Assembly: GCA_052390495.1 (NCBI GenBank) | Contig: JBQTGW010000115.1 | Span: 1 to 63,111 of the forward strand | DNA: 63,111 nt | Reading direction: 5' to 3' | Origin: GCA-003244245 sp052390495 | GTDB lineage: Bacteria; Actinomycetota; Actinomycetes; Mycobacteriales; Pseudonocardiaceae | Part shown: positions 8,213 to 17,016 of the stretch, piece after piece | Layout of the letters: each line of letters begins with the position of its first letter | Position numbering within the stretch: the first letter of the stretch is position 1 | Notes under the pieces: model-generated | Databases searched by the model: none | The model's input: only the letters and a program-made list of their open reading frames with translations | What the model was told of the DNA's origin: nothing | Translations under genes and position numbers: made by a program

Positions 8213-8710
8213 GTGCCAACGACTTCGGACTTCGAGCGCATGTTGCGCGGGGTTGCTCTGCGTGTGACGCGTCCTCGGGTAGCGGTGCTGTCCGCGGTGC
8301 ACGGCCATCCGCACGCCGACACGGACTCGATCATCGGTGCCGTGCGTGAGGATCTCGGTGAGGTCTCCCACCAGGCCGTCTACGACGTGCTGCGCGCGCT
8401 GACTGCCGCGGGTCTGGTGCGGCGCATCCAGCCGACGGGCTCCGTGGCGCGCTACGAGGCGCGGGTCGGGGACAACCACCACCACATCGTGTGTCGGTCG
8501 TGCGGTGCCATCGCCGATGTCGACTGCGCGGTCGGCTACACCCCCTGCCTGACGGCCGCCGATGACTCAGGCTACGAGATCGACGAAGCCGAGGTCATCT
8601 ACTGGGGCCGATGTCCCGAGTGTGTCGCGGCAATTTCCGCCGCATCCAACGTCAAGAGCAACCAGCCATCCGAAGAAACAGCGAGACAGGAGAAGGACCG
8701 ACGTGTCTGA
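8213..8710 (+). CDS. furA: FurA, Fur-family peroxide-responsive repressor
   Basis: A 165-residue Fur-family repressor. The start GTG 8213 (VPTTSDFERMLRG) matches the usual FurA N-terminus; an upstream ATG would add 12 unsupported residues. The winged helix contains LRVTRPRVAVL, HPHADTDSIIGA and SHQAVYDVLRALTAAGLVR. The dimer/metal part contains RVGDNHHHIVCRSCG, with the metal-binding histidines and the structural CxxC zinc site, and a second CPEC cluster. Such proteins use bound iron or manganese to sense H2O2 and repress katG. The stop overlaps katG by 8 bases, so the two are co-transcribed. Confidence 0.93.
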   Translation: MPTTSDFERMLRGVALRVTRPRVAVLSAVHGHPHADTDSIIGAVREDLGEVSHQAVYDVLRALTAAGLVRRIQPTGSVARYEARVGDNHHHIVCRSCGAIADVDCAVGYTPCLTAADDSGYEIDEAEVIYWGRCPECVAAISAASNVKSNQPSEETARQEKDRRV

Positions 8711-10898
8711 CCGCGGCAGCGAAAGCGAGAACCCAGTAATCCCCTCCCCCACTCCCACGCCGACGAAGCCCAGGACGAACCAGGACTGGTGGCCGAATCA
8801 GCTGGACCTGCAGGTTCTGCACCAGCCCTCGCCCCGGTCCAATCCGATGGGCGAGGATTTCACCTACGCGGAAGAGTTCACGACCCTCGACCTCGACGCG
8901 TTGAAGCAGGACATCGTCGAGGTGATGACGACGTCGCAGGATTGGTGGCCGGCCGACTACGGCCACTATGGGCCGCTGTTCATCCGGATGAGTTGGCATG
9001 CCGCAGGCACCTACCGCATCGCCGATGGCCGGGGCGGTGGCGGCAGCGGCGCTCAGCGCTTTGCCCCTCTCGACAGTTGGCCCGACAACGTGAGCCTGGA
9101 CAAGGCGCGCCGGTTGCTCTGGCCGGTCAAGCAGAAGTACGGCCGCAAGATCTCCTGGGCCGATCTCCTGGTCTTCGCCGGCAACTGTGCCTATGAATCG
9201 ATGGGGTTCACGACGTTCGGCTTCGGCTTCGGGCGAGAGGACATCTGGGAGCCCGAGGAGATCTTCTGGGGGCCTGAGGACACGTGGCTCGGAGATGAGC
9301 GCTACAGCGGCGAGAGGGACCTCGCCGGCCCTCTCGGCGCCGTGCAGATGGGCCTGATCTACGTGAATCCGGAGGGACCCAACGGCAACCCGGATCCACT
9401 GGCTGCCGCCAGGGACATTCGAGAGACCTTCGCCCGGATGGCGATGAATGACGAGGAGACGGTTGCGCTCATCGTCGGCGGCCACACGGTCGGCAAGTGC
9501 CATGGCGCCGTCGATCCCCAGTACATCGGTCCCGAACCCGAGGCTTGCCCCCTTGAGGAGCAAGGCCTCGGGTGGCGGAACACCTTCGGCAGCGGCAAGG
9601 GCGCCGACACGCTCACCAGCGGGCTGGAGGGCGCCTGGACCAACGAGCCGACGAAGTGGGACAACGGGTACCTGGACAACCTGTTCACCTACGACTGGGA
9701 GCTGACGACAAGCCCCGCCGGTGCGAAGCAGTGGACTCCCAAGGATCCCGCGGCCCAGGGCACTGTGCCCGATGCTCATGATCCGTCGAAGCGGCACGCC
9801 CCCATGATGCTGACCACGGACCTCGCACTGAGGATGGATCCGATCTACGGGCCGATCGCGAAGCGCTTCCACGAGAATCCCGGCCAGCTCGCGGACGCGT
9901 TCGCCAAGGCGTGGTACAAGCTGCTGCACCGCGACATGGGACCCCTCTCGCGCTACCTCGGCCCGTGGGTTCCCCAGGCGCAGCTGTGGCAGGACCCCGT
10001 CCCCGAGGTCGATCATGACCTGATCGCGGACGAGGACATCGCCGCCCTCAAGGGCACGATCCTCGAATCGGGACTGTCCATCTCCGGGCTGGCCTCCACC
10101 GCGTGGGCATCGGCGGCAAGCTTCCGCGGCACCGACATGCGTGGCGGGGCCAACGGGGCGCGGATTCGCCTTGCGCCGCAAAAGGACTGGGAGGTCAACA
10201 ACCCGGCCGAACTGGCCACGGTGCTGGCGACCCTCGAGCAGATCCAGCAGGACTTCAACAGCTCGCAGTCCGGCGGGACGAAGGTCTCGCTCGCTGACCT
10301 GATCGTGCTGGGCGGGTGCGCGGCCGTCGAGCAAGCGGCGCGCAACGCCGGGCACGACATCACGGTCCCGTTCGCACCGGGGCGCACGGACGCCTCGCAG
10401 GAGCAAACCGACGCGGAATCGTTCGCCGTGCTCGAACCGGCCGCGGATGGGTTCCGCAACTACCTCCCAGCCGGAGTGAAGTTGCCGGCGGAGACCCTGC
10501 TGCTGGACCGGGCCAACCTGTTGACGCTGACCGCTCCCGAGATGACGGTTCTGATCGGCGGCATGCGGGCCCTGAACACCAACGTCGGGCAATCCCCCCA
10601 CGGCGTCTTCACCGACCGGCCCGAGACATTGACCAACGACTTCTTCGCCAACCTGCTCGACCTGGGCACACAGTGGACGGCATCCGCCTCGGCTGAGAAC
10701 GTGTTCGAGGGCCGGGATCGCGCCACGGGCGAGGTCAAGCGGACCGCCACCGCCGTCGACCTCGTCTTCGGTTCGAACTCCCAACTCCGAGCCATCTCGG
10801 AGGTCTACGCCTGCGACGACGCGCAGGAGAAGTTCGTGCACGACTTCGTGACCGCATGGGACAAGGTCATGAACCTCGACCGGTTCGACCTCACCTGA
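8703..10898 (+). CDS. katG: Catalase-peroxidase KatG
   Basis: Bifunctional haem catalase-peroxidase of 731 residues, full length for the family; it dismutates H2O2 and oxidises donors in the cytoplasm. The start GTG 8703 overlaps furA and gives the normal N-terminus. Distal haem residues Arg95, Trp98 and His99 lie in FIRMSWHAAGTYR; the proximal His is in GGHTVGKCHGA; the Tyr of MGLIYVNPEG and the Met of FARMAMNDEET complete the Met-Tyr-Trp adduct needed for catalase activity. The degenerate C-terminal half-domain is present (ADLIVLGGCAAVEQAA). Expression is expected to be derepressed by peroxide through FurA. A terminator hairpin follows 10 bases after the stop. Confidence 0.97.
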   Translation: MSDRGSESENPVIPSPTPTPTKPRTNQDWWPNQLDLQVLHQPSPRSNPMGEDFTYAEEFTTLDLDALKQDIVEVMTTSQDWWPADYGHYGPLFIRMSWHAAGTYRIADGRGGGGSGAQRFAPLDSWPDNVSLDKARRLLWPVKQKYGRKISWADLLVFAGNCAYESMGFTTFGFGFGREDIWEPEEIFWGPEDTWLGDERYSGERDLAGPLGAVQMGLIYVNPEGPNGNPDPLAAARDIRETFARMAMNDEETVALIVGGHTVGKCHGAVDPQYIGPEPEACPLEEQGLGWRNTFGSGKGADTLTSGLEGAWTNEPTKWDNGYLDNLFTYDWELTTSPAGAKQWTPKDPAAQGTVPDAHDPSKRHAPMMLTTDLALRMDPIYGPIAKRFHENPGQLADAFAKAWYKLLHRDMGPLSRYLGPWVPQAQLWQDPVPEVDHDLIADEDIAALKGTILESGLSISGLASTAWASAASFRGTDMRGGANGARIRLAPQKDWEVNNPAELATVLATLEQIQQDFNSSQSGGTKVSLADLIVLGGCAAVEQAARNAGHDITVPFAPGRTDASQEQTDAESFAVLEPAADGFRNYLPAGVKLPAETLLLDRANLLTLTAPEMTVLIGGMRALNTNVGQSPHGVFTDRPETLTNDFFANLLDLGTQWTASASAENVFEGRDRATGEVKRTATAVDLVFGSNSQLRAISEVYACDDAQEKFVHDFVTAWDKVMNLDRFDLT

Positions 10899-10907
10899 TC
10901 CCGATGC

Positions 10908-10936
10908 CCGGGTCGGCCGCTCATCGGCCGACCCGG
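10908..10936 (+). terminator. Terminator hairpin after katG
   Basis: A perfect 12-bp inverted repeat, CCGGGTCGGCCG at 10908-10919 and its complement at 10925-10936, with a 5-base loop, starts 10 bases after the katG stop. There is no strong T run, as is usual for actinomycete terminators. Confidence 0.8.
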
Positions 10937-10937
10937 C

Positions 10938-12424
10938 TTGGGCTCACGCAAGACAGGTTACAGCCGCTCATCAGTGGCCAAGGCCGAAGCAGGCCGCCAG
11001 CTGCTCACCCGTGGCTTCTGGATAACAGTCGACGAACTGCTCAAAGCTGACGGTGCCCTGCTGGCCAGCTACGAACAGGTACGTGCTGCCAAGGAGGAGC
11101 ACGAGGCCAAGAGCCGGGAAGCGGCGCTGGCCAAGGCGTACGCTGAGGCGAAGGCTCGGGCGCAAGAGTTGCGGGCTAAGGCCTTGGCTGAGGCCCAGAA
11201 CGGCAACGGCTTGGCCGTGTCGACCGGACAGGAGGTGTTGTCAGGTCTGGTCACCACTGTCGGTGCGGAACTGACCGGTAGCCTGGCCGGGCCGCTTGTG
11301 TACCTGGCCTTTTTGAGCAGCTCAGCACAGGCGGTGCCTGCCGAATGGAGAAAGCAGCTCCGTGGGCAGCTTCGAACGTTTCTCCGTGAATGGGCGAATA
11401 CCGTGGAACGTCGGGAACACCTCCGGTTATTGGGCTGGATGGCCGCTTCGGTTGCCGCCTCCCCTATACTCAGCCTGGACAGTGATGAACAGGAACGTTT
11501 GGCCAAGGCCATTGCTGTGCCGAGCCGGGTGGATGGGCAGTCCATTGATCACATCGAAACAATACTCCGGGAGTGTAAACGGCAAGAGGATGCCTTTGGG
11601 TCACGCGCCGTGTTGCACACCGTCCTTGCTCAGCGGGAGCTGGTGGACTCCTTGCTGGACGAATGCCCGGATGAGCTTCGTCCGCGACTGTTGTCGGTCT
11701 ACAGCGATATGTCAACGTCCATCGGGTATTACTTCTTCGACCTAAATGACCTTGACAGCGCACGGTACTATTGCGACCAGGCGCGGGTGGCAGCGCATGA
11801 GGCAGACAATACCGAGCTGGGCATCTACGCCCTGTGCGAAATGAGCTACTTTGCCTCCTGGCAGGGCAAGGCTCCTGCCAGTATTGACCTTGCCGCGTCA
11901 GCCAAAAGTCTGCTGAGTAAAACCGATGATCCGCTCATGCGAGTCGGCGTAGCGCAACGGGCTGCGACGGCCTATGCGACCGATGCCCAGTATAAGGCGT
12001 GCATGATCGAGCTTGAGAGGGCACGAGATAACTTGCTGTCGGCCGGGCGGGTGTCTGTTGAATCACCGTTATACTTCTACAACGAAGGCTATCTCGCCAG
12101 CCACAGGAGTGAATGTCTGTTGCGACTGGGAAAGCCACCGGAGGCGGCTGCCAGCGCCAGTGCTGGACTGATACTGTACGACACATCTTTGTAGACGGTC
12201 ACGCCGTCTGCCTGTTGCACCTGGGCAACGCCCGCCTACAAGCCGGTGAGATCGAAGAAGCGGCACGAGTTGTTGGCGAAGGAGCGCTACTTGCCGCTAA
12301 GACTCGCTCGACACGCCTGACGAATGAGGTTAAAGCCGCCCGGGGGCGGTTGCAGCCGTGGCAGGACACACAGGCGGTCAAAGAGCTGAATGAGGAGTTG
12401 CGGGGGTTGGGGTTTGGGGGGTGA
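10938..12424 (+). pseudogene. XRE/TPR regulator, 5'-truncated and frameshifted
   Basis: The frame 10938-12194 encodes GYSRSSVAKAEAGRQLLTR, the second half of an XRE helix-turn-helix, then a helical linker and a long TPR-like region, but the front of the HTH is missing. The preceding codons LGLTQ, which would belong to that HTH, sit in another frame. At 12190 the protein ends ...LYDTSL-stop, while the next frame continues as FVDGHAVCLLHLGNARLQAG to 12424; one extra T in the TCTTTG run would restore a single protein. The gene is therefore broken at both ends of its domain set. Intact relatives are cytoplasmic signal-responsive regulators of streptomycete-type genomes. It lies immediately after the katG terminator. 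Confidence 0.75.
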
Positions 12425-12644
12425 GGCCAGGGTTGGACTGCTCCCCTTTGAACAGCTAATAGCCGTCCGAGTAGCCATTGTCCTGATGCCGTCATACAGA
12501 CGTGGCGTAGTCACTGAATCGCCCCGCACGCCTGGCAGCGCTTACGCTTTCCTTTAGCCCGCTTCTTATCCAAAATCTGATCTGGTCTAGATCAATGTTG
12601 TATCTCGTCCGGCGGCCGCCGTCGGACGTCGCTTACAGCGCGGG

Positions 12645-13571
12645 TCAGGTCCTGGTGAGGAAGGAGCCGTCTGACCACCAGCTGTACAGGGTGGCCGGGT
12701 CCGGAGCCTCGGCGATCATATAGATGTCGTCTGAGTCATAGGACCACCACATGTCGCCGGCGAGCATGTCGAGCAGCGCGGACTGCGCCGCGTCGAAGCC
12801 GGTTCGGCTGGTGCTCGGGGGCACCGGGGTCGGTGGCACGGTCGGGCTGATGGTCGTTGGGAACGTCGTCGGGGTGGGCAAGACGAAGCCGGACGTCGCC
12901 GGCTCGCATGAGCCGATCTGCAGGGCGGCCAGCTCCGCGTTCCAGTCCGCTACCGTGTCTTGGTTTCCTTGGAGGGCGGTAGTGATCTTGGGCATCTCCA
13001 CCGCCAACTGCGCGATCGCCGGCGCGGAGGCCGCCAGGTCCCGCGGGTCGAGCTGATCGAGGGCGGCGGCGATCGAGCGGGTCGACCCGGCGATATCGGA
13101 GAGCTCCCCACTCAACCGTTTCCCGGTGGCGATCAGGCGATCGATGCCTGCCTGGCTCTCGGGAGGCGCAGGCAGCGACCGGAAATCCCCGACGACCGCG
13201 CTCAGTGCGTCGCCAGAGTCCTCCAGAGCGGCCGCGATGTCGTGCATGTCCTCGGCGACGCCGCTCAGGGTAGTTAACGCGGCGGTGATGCCGCTGGGCC
13301 TCGCGCTCTGCAGCGCCGCTGTGGCTGACGAGATCGCTGCGTACACCGACGTCATTCGGGTCATGGCATCGCGCATAGGGACCCTGAACTCGTTCGCGTG
13401 CCGCTCACAGACGGCCAGAGCGGCGTTCGTCCAGCCCGCCGACGTCGGCGGCCGCTGCCGTTCGTGCCAGGTGAGCCAGAGGCTGCCGACGCCGGCTAGC
13501 CCGACCACAGCGCTGAACACGACGGCGGCCACCTTCACCCACCGCCTGTCGAAGAAACCGCCGCCGGCCAT
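12645..13571 (-). CDS. Membrane-anchored exported protein of unknown function
   Basis: A 308-residue protein with a basic N-tip (FFDRRWVK), one transmembrane helix (VAAVVFSAVVGLAGVGSLWL) and an outside part. Residues about 60-215 are alanine-rich helices with heptad-like spacing and little charge, suggesting a helical bundle or stalk. A Pro/Thr/Ser-rich linker (PTPTTFPTTISPTVPPTPV) follows, then a Trp/Asp-rich C-terminal segment with GDMWWSYDSDDIYM. No family was recognised. It is monocistronic, with a possible promoter to its right. The fold and topology are predictions from composition. Confidence 0.65.
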   Translation of the reverse strand: MAGGGFFDRRWVKVAAVVFSAVVGLAGVGSLWLTWHERQRPPTSAGWTNAALAVCERHANEFRVPMRDAMTRMTSVYAAISSATAALQSARPSGITAALTTLSGVAEDMHDIAAALEDSGDALSAVVGDFRSLPAPPESQAGIDRLIATGKRLSGELSDIAGSTRSIAAALDQLDPRDLAASAPAIAQLAVEMPKITTALQGNQDTVADWNAELAALQIGSCEPATSGFVLPTPTTFPTTISPTVPPTPVPPSTSRTGFDAAQSALLDMLAGDMWWSYDSDDIYMIAEAPDPATLYSWWSDGSFLTRT

Positions 13572-14325
13572 CTCTGCCCTCCGTAACCTTCTCGTAGCTC
13601 CTGATCAAAGGAGCTGCTGGTCGCCAGGCCCGGCATGACTTGTTCCCCAGTCGTATCCATGATCCGGGGGGTGGTGTCACCGGGTTTGGTGGCATCGGTG
13701 GACTGCGGTGGCACCGACGAACAAACCGGTGAAGCACGCCATCACTGCTGATGATGCATGCGCACTCTCCCGCCCGCCGTGGCCTCATCCCGTACTCGCT
13801 CAAGGCGAGCTCAACGCTACAAGGGACGGCTTCCGGATTAGTGCGCTGTCTGCCTCCCGGTCGGTCTAGGACCATCGTCCCGCACCGATCGCAATCCAGG
13901 TTCTGTCCGGATTGTCGTTCGTAAGGTGCTCAACCAGGAGCACAACACAGATGGGAACGGGTGCCTGTGTCACAGGCGTACGTGCCTGCACGAGCGCTGG
14001 AGCGGCCGGTGGAACAAGACCGGCCGACGTGCTCAGGGCGAGGAGCCGGAGCGGAACCGCGGGTCGAGCTGGCGGCGGCTCCGATGTCTTCAGGAAGGGC
14101 GCCGACCGAGAGGTCCCTCCGATAAAAGGAGCGATCATGTGCCGGTCCTGCTGCTGGCCGAGATCGGCGCCGAGCCGGCGTACGTGTTCGGCGAGAGCGG
14201 CGGAGCGACCGTCCAGCCCGATCAGGTGGTCCTTCGCGCGCGCAACGGCAGCCGGACCATCGAGTTGCGCTGGGCTGAGATGCAGCGACGGCTACGGCTC
14301 GAGTTGGCGGACCTTTCGGCCGCCG
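13572..14325. other. Stretch without an intact gene, mosaic of short remnants
   Basis: No complete coding region is convincing here. On the plus strand about 14127-14220 reads LLAEIGAEPAYVFGESGGA, which resembles the nucleophile elbow (GxSxG) of alpha/beta hydrolases, but it is fused to unrelated sequence on both sides and stops at 14345. The rest has high-GC accidental open frames in several phases. It separates the membrane-anchored protein gene from the truncated HATPase and HigBA pieces. Confidence 0.4.
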
Positions 14326-14329
14326 CCCG

Positions 14330-14544
14330 GCCAGTGGATCGGTGATGTGGCCGGTATCGCGGACCAGCTGGCCGTCTTCGGCCCAGATGTGCACCGTCCC
14401 GCTCCCCCCGCCCTGCACCACGCTGTTGGTAGTGAGCTCGGCGACAACGAGCTCGAGATCATCGAAGCGGTCCCCGGTGAGGCCGAGGTCAGCTGCCTGC
14501 CGTACCGAGTCAATAAAATGGTAAAGGGTTCGACCCTGCACCAT
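14330..14544 (-). pseudogene. Remnant of a HATPase (anti-sigma-factor-like) domain
   Basis: The minus frame from ATG 14544 reads FDDLELVVAELTTNSVVQGG and ...DTGHITDPLAGRR, the N-box and start of the following loop of histidine-kinase-like ATPase domains in actinomycete anti-sigma-factor-type regulators. The upstream sensor part and the downstream G-box (GRGLWIV type) are both missing, and after GRR the sequence becomes arginine/serine-rich noise. The 5' end overlaps the HigB fragment on the other strand. It cannot be a functional kinase. Confidence 0.65.
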
Positions 14545-14733
14545 CTCAAAGAACTTCGGCCGGGATCGGCCCGATCAAGCGAGATCCGCATCTTGTTCGC
14601 CTTCGATCCGGCCAGCAACGCGGTCCTGCTCGTCGCCGGGGACAAAGCGGGCCACCGGAGGCGTTGGTACGCAGAGGCCATACCCCTCGTCGAGCAACGG
14701 TACAAAGAATGGATCACGGAGGCCGGACCATGA
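14518..14733 (+). pseudogene. C-terminal half of a HigB/Gp49-like toxin
   Basis: ATG 14518 opens a 71-codon frame reading KGSTLHHLKELRPGS, SEIRILFAFDPASNAVLLVA and RWYAEAIPLVEQRYKEWI. This is the C-terminal half of phage-derived Gp49-like HigB (RelE superfamily) mRNA interferases. The first about 45 residues of the family, including the N-terminal helices, are absent and replaced by the HATPase scrap. The next start (ATG 14730) overlaps the stop, as in an authentic higBA operon. Toxin activity is doubtful without the N-terminus. Confidence 0.75.
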
Positions 14734-14850
14734 CCGAGTGGCACACCTGGGACGCGGTCCGCGACGAGCTGGGCGACTCCCTCGGCAGCCCCGGCGAGCA
14801 GACGCAGCGGGTCGAGCAACTGCGCCGCGAACTGCTGCTGCCGCAGCGCC
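14730..14850 (+). pseudogene. N-terminal remnant of a HigA-type antitoxin
   Basis: ATG 14730 overlaps the HigB stop. The frame reads MTEWHTWDAVRDELGDSLGS and RVEQLRRELLL, the leader helix of XRE-type antitoxins that accompany Gp49-like toxins. The expected HTH (LTQ...VSRIE type) is not present: from about 14850 the bases belong to the end of the oppositely oriented SWIM gene. So the toxin-antitoxin pair has lost the toxin front and the antitoxin back. Confidence 0.6.
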
Positions 14851-14851
14851 G

Positions 14852-15871
14852 TCACCATCGGGAAGGCCGCGCCAGCAGCGCCTCGAACTCGGCTACTCCC
14901 TCCGCCCCAAGAACATCGGCATACCTCTCGGGCACGTCCAGAAACGTGTCCGCATCGGCATCGTCTACCAACGCGGCCAACCGCGCGGCCAACTCGAGCG
15001 GATCCGGGGGGCACACCTGGCACAGTCGCAGGTGAAGCTCGGCCAGAGCGGAACCGACCTCCTCTGGTTCCGTCTCGTAGGTTTCCCCCGCGTCGTTCAG
15101 GTATCCCGACAGCGTGGCCCACACGGCGATCGCCTCCTCGACCACGACCAGCACCTCATCGGTGGGCGGTCGCACCGCGAGCAGCTCCAGTTCAGCCACC
15201 ATCGCCGTACCGGCCTTGACGATGTCGTAGAGATCCCAGCGATCGTGATGGCCGTTCGGCACATCGGCGGCGGCCGCCACCACCCGCCGGGCGGCCTGGA
15301 TCTCGGCCGGTCCCGGCGACGGCAACCGATCGGCGCAGACCAGCAACAAGGCCGCGAAGTACCGATCCGCGGCAGCCTGCCGGGCGACCAGACCAATCAA
15401 CTTGCGAGGAGCGAGCCCCGCGGCGATCGTGGCGAATCGTTGCTCTTCAGGATCGCTACCCCGGGCCCGAGACGAGATCGACGAGAAGGTGAGACCTGCC
15501 CCCAAGGCAGCCAGCGCGACTGCGACCGCATGTCCGCACAAGCCACCGGACACTCCCTCACCGCAGTCACACTCACCGCAGTCACACTCACCGGTCAGGG
15601 CTCCATTGACCACACCGACCCAGACCTCAAGGAGCCCGCGATCGGGATCGGCGATGACAGCACTCGCACCACCGTCTTCGGCTTCGAGGTCACGGATCCG
15701 CCCCTGCCGGAGATGCTCCCGCGCCAGCTCGGAGAGGTCCTGCCCCACGGAAGCCACCAGCGCGTCAGCATCGAGTCGTACAGCCACGCAGGTATTCAAC
15801 CGCAACCAGCCCCTCTGCGACCCAGCCGGATCCGGACACTGAAACTCGTACCTGCCCACTCCAGCCCACAC
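14852..15871 (-). CDS. SWIM zinc-finger domain protein
   Basis: About 339 residues from GTG 15871. Near residue 95-112 lies a SWIM-type zinc motif, CDCGECDCGEGVSGGLCGH (CxC...CxH), which in this superfamily binds zinc and contacts DNA or protein partners. The CxC part is doubled by a 15-base tandem duplication (about 15555-15590). The rest is helical and acidic with no catalytic motif seen. The start is only 43 bases from the divergent vapB start at 15915, so both genes share one control region that includes the palindromic vapBC operator. The 3' part is also found as a broken copy at 8045-8164. The exact start is uncertain; internal GTG codons exist. Confidence 0.7.
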   Translation of the reverse strand: MWAGVGRYEFQCPDPAGSQRGWLRLNTCVAVRLDADALVASVGQDLSELAREHLRQGRIRDLEAEDGGASAVIADPDRGLLEVWVGVVNGALTGECDCGECDCGEGVSGGLCGHAVAVALAALGAGLTFSSISSRARGSDPEEQRFATIAAGLAPRKLIGLVARQAAADRYFAALLLVCADRLPSPGPAEIQAARRVVAAAADVPNGHHDRWDLYDIVKAGTAMVAELELLAVRPPTDEVLVVVEEAIAVWATLSGYLNDAGETYETEPEEVGSALAELHLRLCQVCPPDPLELAARLAALVDDADADTFLDVPERYADVLGAEGVAEFEALLARPSRW

Positions 15872-15873
15872 CG

Positions 15874-15896
15874 CCAGATATCAGCCGCTATCCTCG
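15874..15896 (+). promoter_or_regulatory. Probable VapB operator, copy 1
   Basis: GATATCAGCCGCTATC is an imperfect palindrome (GATA...TATC arms around a CAGC core) placed 20-40 bases before vapB, followed by the ribosome site GAGGAGG. Ribbon-helix-helix antitoxins bind such sites and repress their own operon. The same element precedes copy 2. Confidence 0.5.
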
Positions 15897-15914
15897 ACAC
15901 CGAGGAGGTGCTTC

Positions 15915-16136
15915 ATGACCGACATCCTGATCCGCGACGTGCCCGCCGAGGCCATCGCCGCCGTCGAGGCCAACGCCAAGCGGGTGGGACTCTCCCGCAA
16001 CGAGTACCTGCGCAGACAGCTGATTCGCGAAGCGACCCATACCACCGAGAAGCTCACCATGCAGGAACTGAGACGGTTCGCCGAGACCGTCGCCGACCTG
16101 GACGACCCAGAGGTCATGGCCAAGGCCTGGCAATGA
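15915..16136 (+). CDS. vapB: VapB-type ribbon-helix-helix antitoxin, copy 1
   Basis: A 73-residue antitoxin. The N-terminal strand MTDILIRDVPAEAI and helices VEANAKRVGLSRNEYLRRQL form a ribbon-helix-helix DNA-binding domain of the FitA/VapB type; the C-terminal tail ELRRFAETVADLDDP is the expected toxin-masking segment. ATG follows GAGGAGGTGCTTC. The stop overlaps vapC by 4 bases (ATGA). It differs from copy 2 at only three residues. Autoregulation through the palindrome upstream is expected. Confidence 0.9.
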   Translation: MTDILIRDVPAEAIAAVEANAKRVGLSRNEYLRRQLIREATHTTEKLTMQELRRFAETVADLDDPEVMAKAWQ

Positions 16137-16549
16137 CGTACTGGCTCGCCGACAAGTCAGCTTTGACCCGAATCCCGCAGAGCCCGGACGGGGCACAGTG
16201 GCAGGAGCGGATCGAGCGCGGCCTGGTGCGAGTCACGACCGCGACCCGGCTCGAGATCGGATTCTCGGTGCGTTCCGGCGCTGAGGTGCGCCTCGTGCAG
16301 CGCGGACGACCGCTGTCCATGATGCCGGTCGAATACCTCACCCCAGCCGTCGAGGACCGGGCCGTCGAGGTGCAGGAACTGCTCGCCGATCGCGGGCAGC
16401 ACCGCACGCCGTCCGTCCCCGACCTGCTCATCGCCGCAGCGGCGGAGCTCGGCGCGCTGACCGTGCTGCACGTGGACAAGGACTTCGAGATCATCGCCGA
16501 CGTCACCGGACAGCCGGTCGAACGGCTCAGGTTGCCCGCGGATCAGTGA
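16133..16549 (+). CDS. vapC: VapC-type PIN-domain RNase toxin, copy 1
   Basis: A 138-residue PIN-domain protein. The acidic metal-binding residues are visible: Asp7 (YWLADKSAL), Glu41 (TATRLEIGF), Asp97 (SVPDLLIAAAA) and Asp115/Asp117 (HVDKDFEII). VapC toxins cleave specific RNAs, commonly tRNA or rRNA, and are held inactive by VapB. All catalytic positions are intact. It is about 95% identical to the copy at 21146..21562. Confidence 0.92.
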   Translation: MTYWLADKSALTRIPQSPDGAQWQERIERGLVRVTTATRLEIGFSVRSGAEVRLVQRGRPLSMMPVEYLTPAVEDRAVEVQELLADRGQHRTPSVPDLLIAAAAELGALTVLHVDKDFEIIADVTGQPVERLRLPADQ

Positions 16550-16574
16550 GCAGTGCGTCGACGACAAGTTCGGT

Positions 16575-16817
16575 TCAGGATTCTTTCTTGACGCTGACCG
16601 GCGGAGCGGCATCCGCGCATCCACTTGGCAGTTCTCGAAGGAAGATCTCCTCCAGAGGGGTTGGGGTAATACTCGCAATTTCGTCAGAACACTGGGAGTT
16701 GGCGCGCACAAGCCGCAAAGTAGAAGTGTGGCCGATACCTTTACCCGGCTCACCAAGTGGTCCGATCTCGGTGCTCCAGAAGCCACTTGATAGAAGACCT
16801 TGCCGGACACGGTTCCG
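16575..16817 (-). pseudogene. Unidentified coding remnant
   Basis: Between vapC copy 1 and the NYN gene (a gap of 467 bases) a minus-strand frame without a start is open from about 16817 to a TGA at 16575. It reads protein-like text such as STEIGPLGEPGKGIGHTS and TPTPLEEIFLREL. This could be the end of a GntR/UTRA-like or ABC ATPase protein, but I cannot name the family. The other half of the gap (16818-17016) shows no gene or repeat. Confidence 0.3.
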
Positions 16818-17016
16818 TTATAATCCCACACAAACAGCCAAAGCTTGTCGCTTGACACCGCCAACTATCAGCAGAACGAAGCCGATGCCAATGAACAAGG
16901 CTTTGTCCATCTAGATCAAGATCCCTCTCGACTTCAGGGGCTTCGACGCGCCCCTGTTCACAAGATGTCGCTTCAGGTGGCGTTCTTGTTACACACCTAT
17001 GTGTGCCGACGTGGCG

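Larger units (their letters stand above)
15868..16552 (+). repeat. vapBC repeat, copy 1 (685 bp)
   Basis: This segment and 20881-21565 are direct repeats, collinear without gaps at an offset of exactly 5013 bases; they contain the operator, vapB and vapC. Differences are scattered substitutions, mostly silent. Similarity begins at CACCGC and ends at GATCAGTGAGCA, on both sides falling abruptly to unrelated sequence. Confidence 0.95.

Noticed and set aside
8652..10841. A 729-codon reading frame opposite katG
   Set aside because: An antisense shadow of katG created by GC-rich third positions; no motif and no ribosome site.
12519..12571. Short minus-strand end KKRAKGKRKRCQACGAIQ
   Set aside because: Protein-like with a CxxC, but only about 26 codons are open and no start or homologue is known to me; too little to call a gene.
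13912..14733. A 273-codon plus-strand gene ending in the HigB part
   Set aside because: Only the last about 70 codons resemble a protein family; upstream text is unrelated, so a remnant is the better reading.
14852..16549. One long plus-strand frame running through the SWIM gene into vapC
   Set aside because: The part up to 15914 is the antisense of the SWIM gene; vapC has its own ATG coupled to vapB.
16133..16864. Long reading frames on the strand opposite vapC
   Set aside because: They mirror the high-GC codon pattern of vapC on the other strand and recur opposite copy 2; no protein features.
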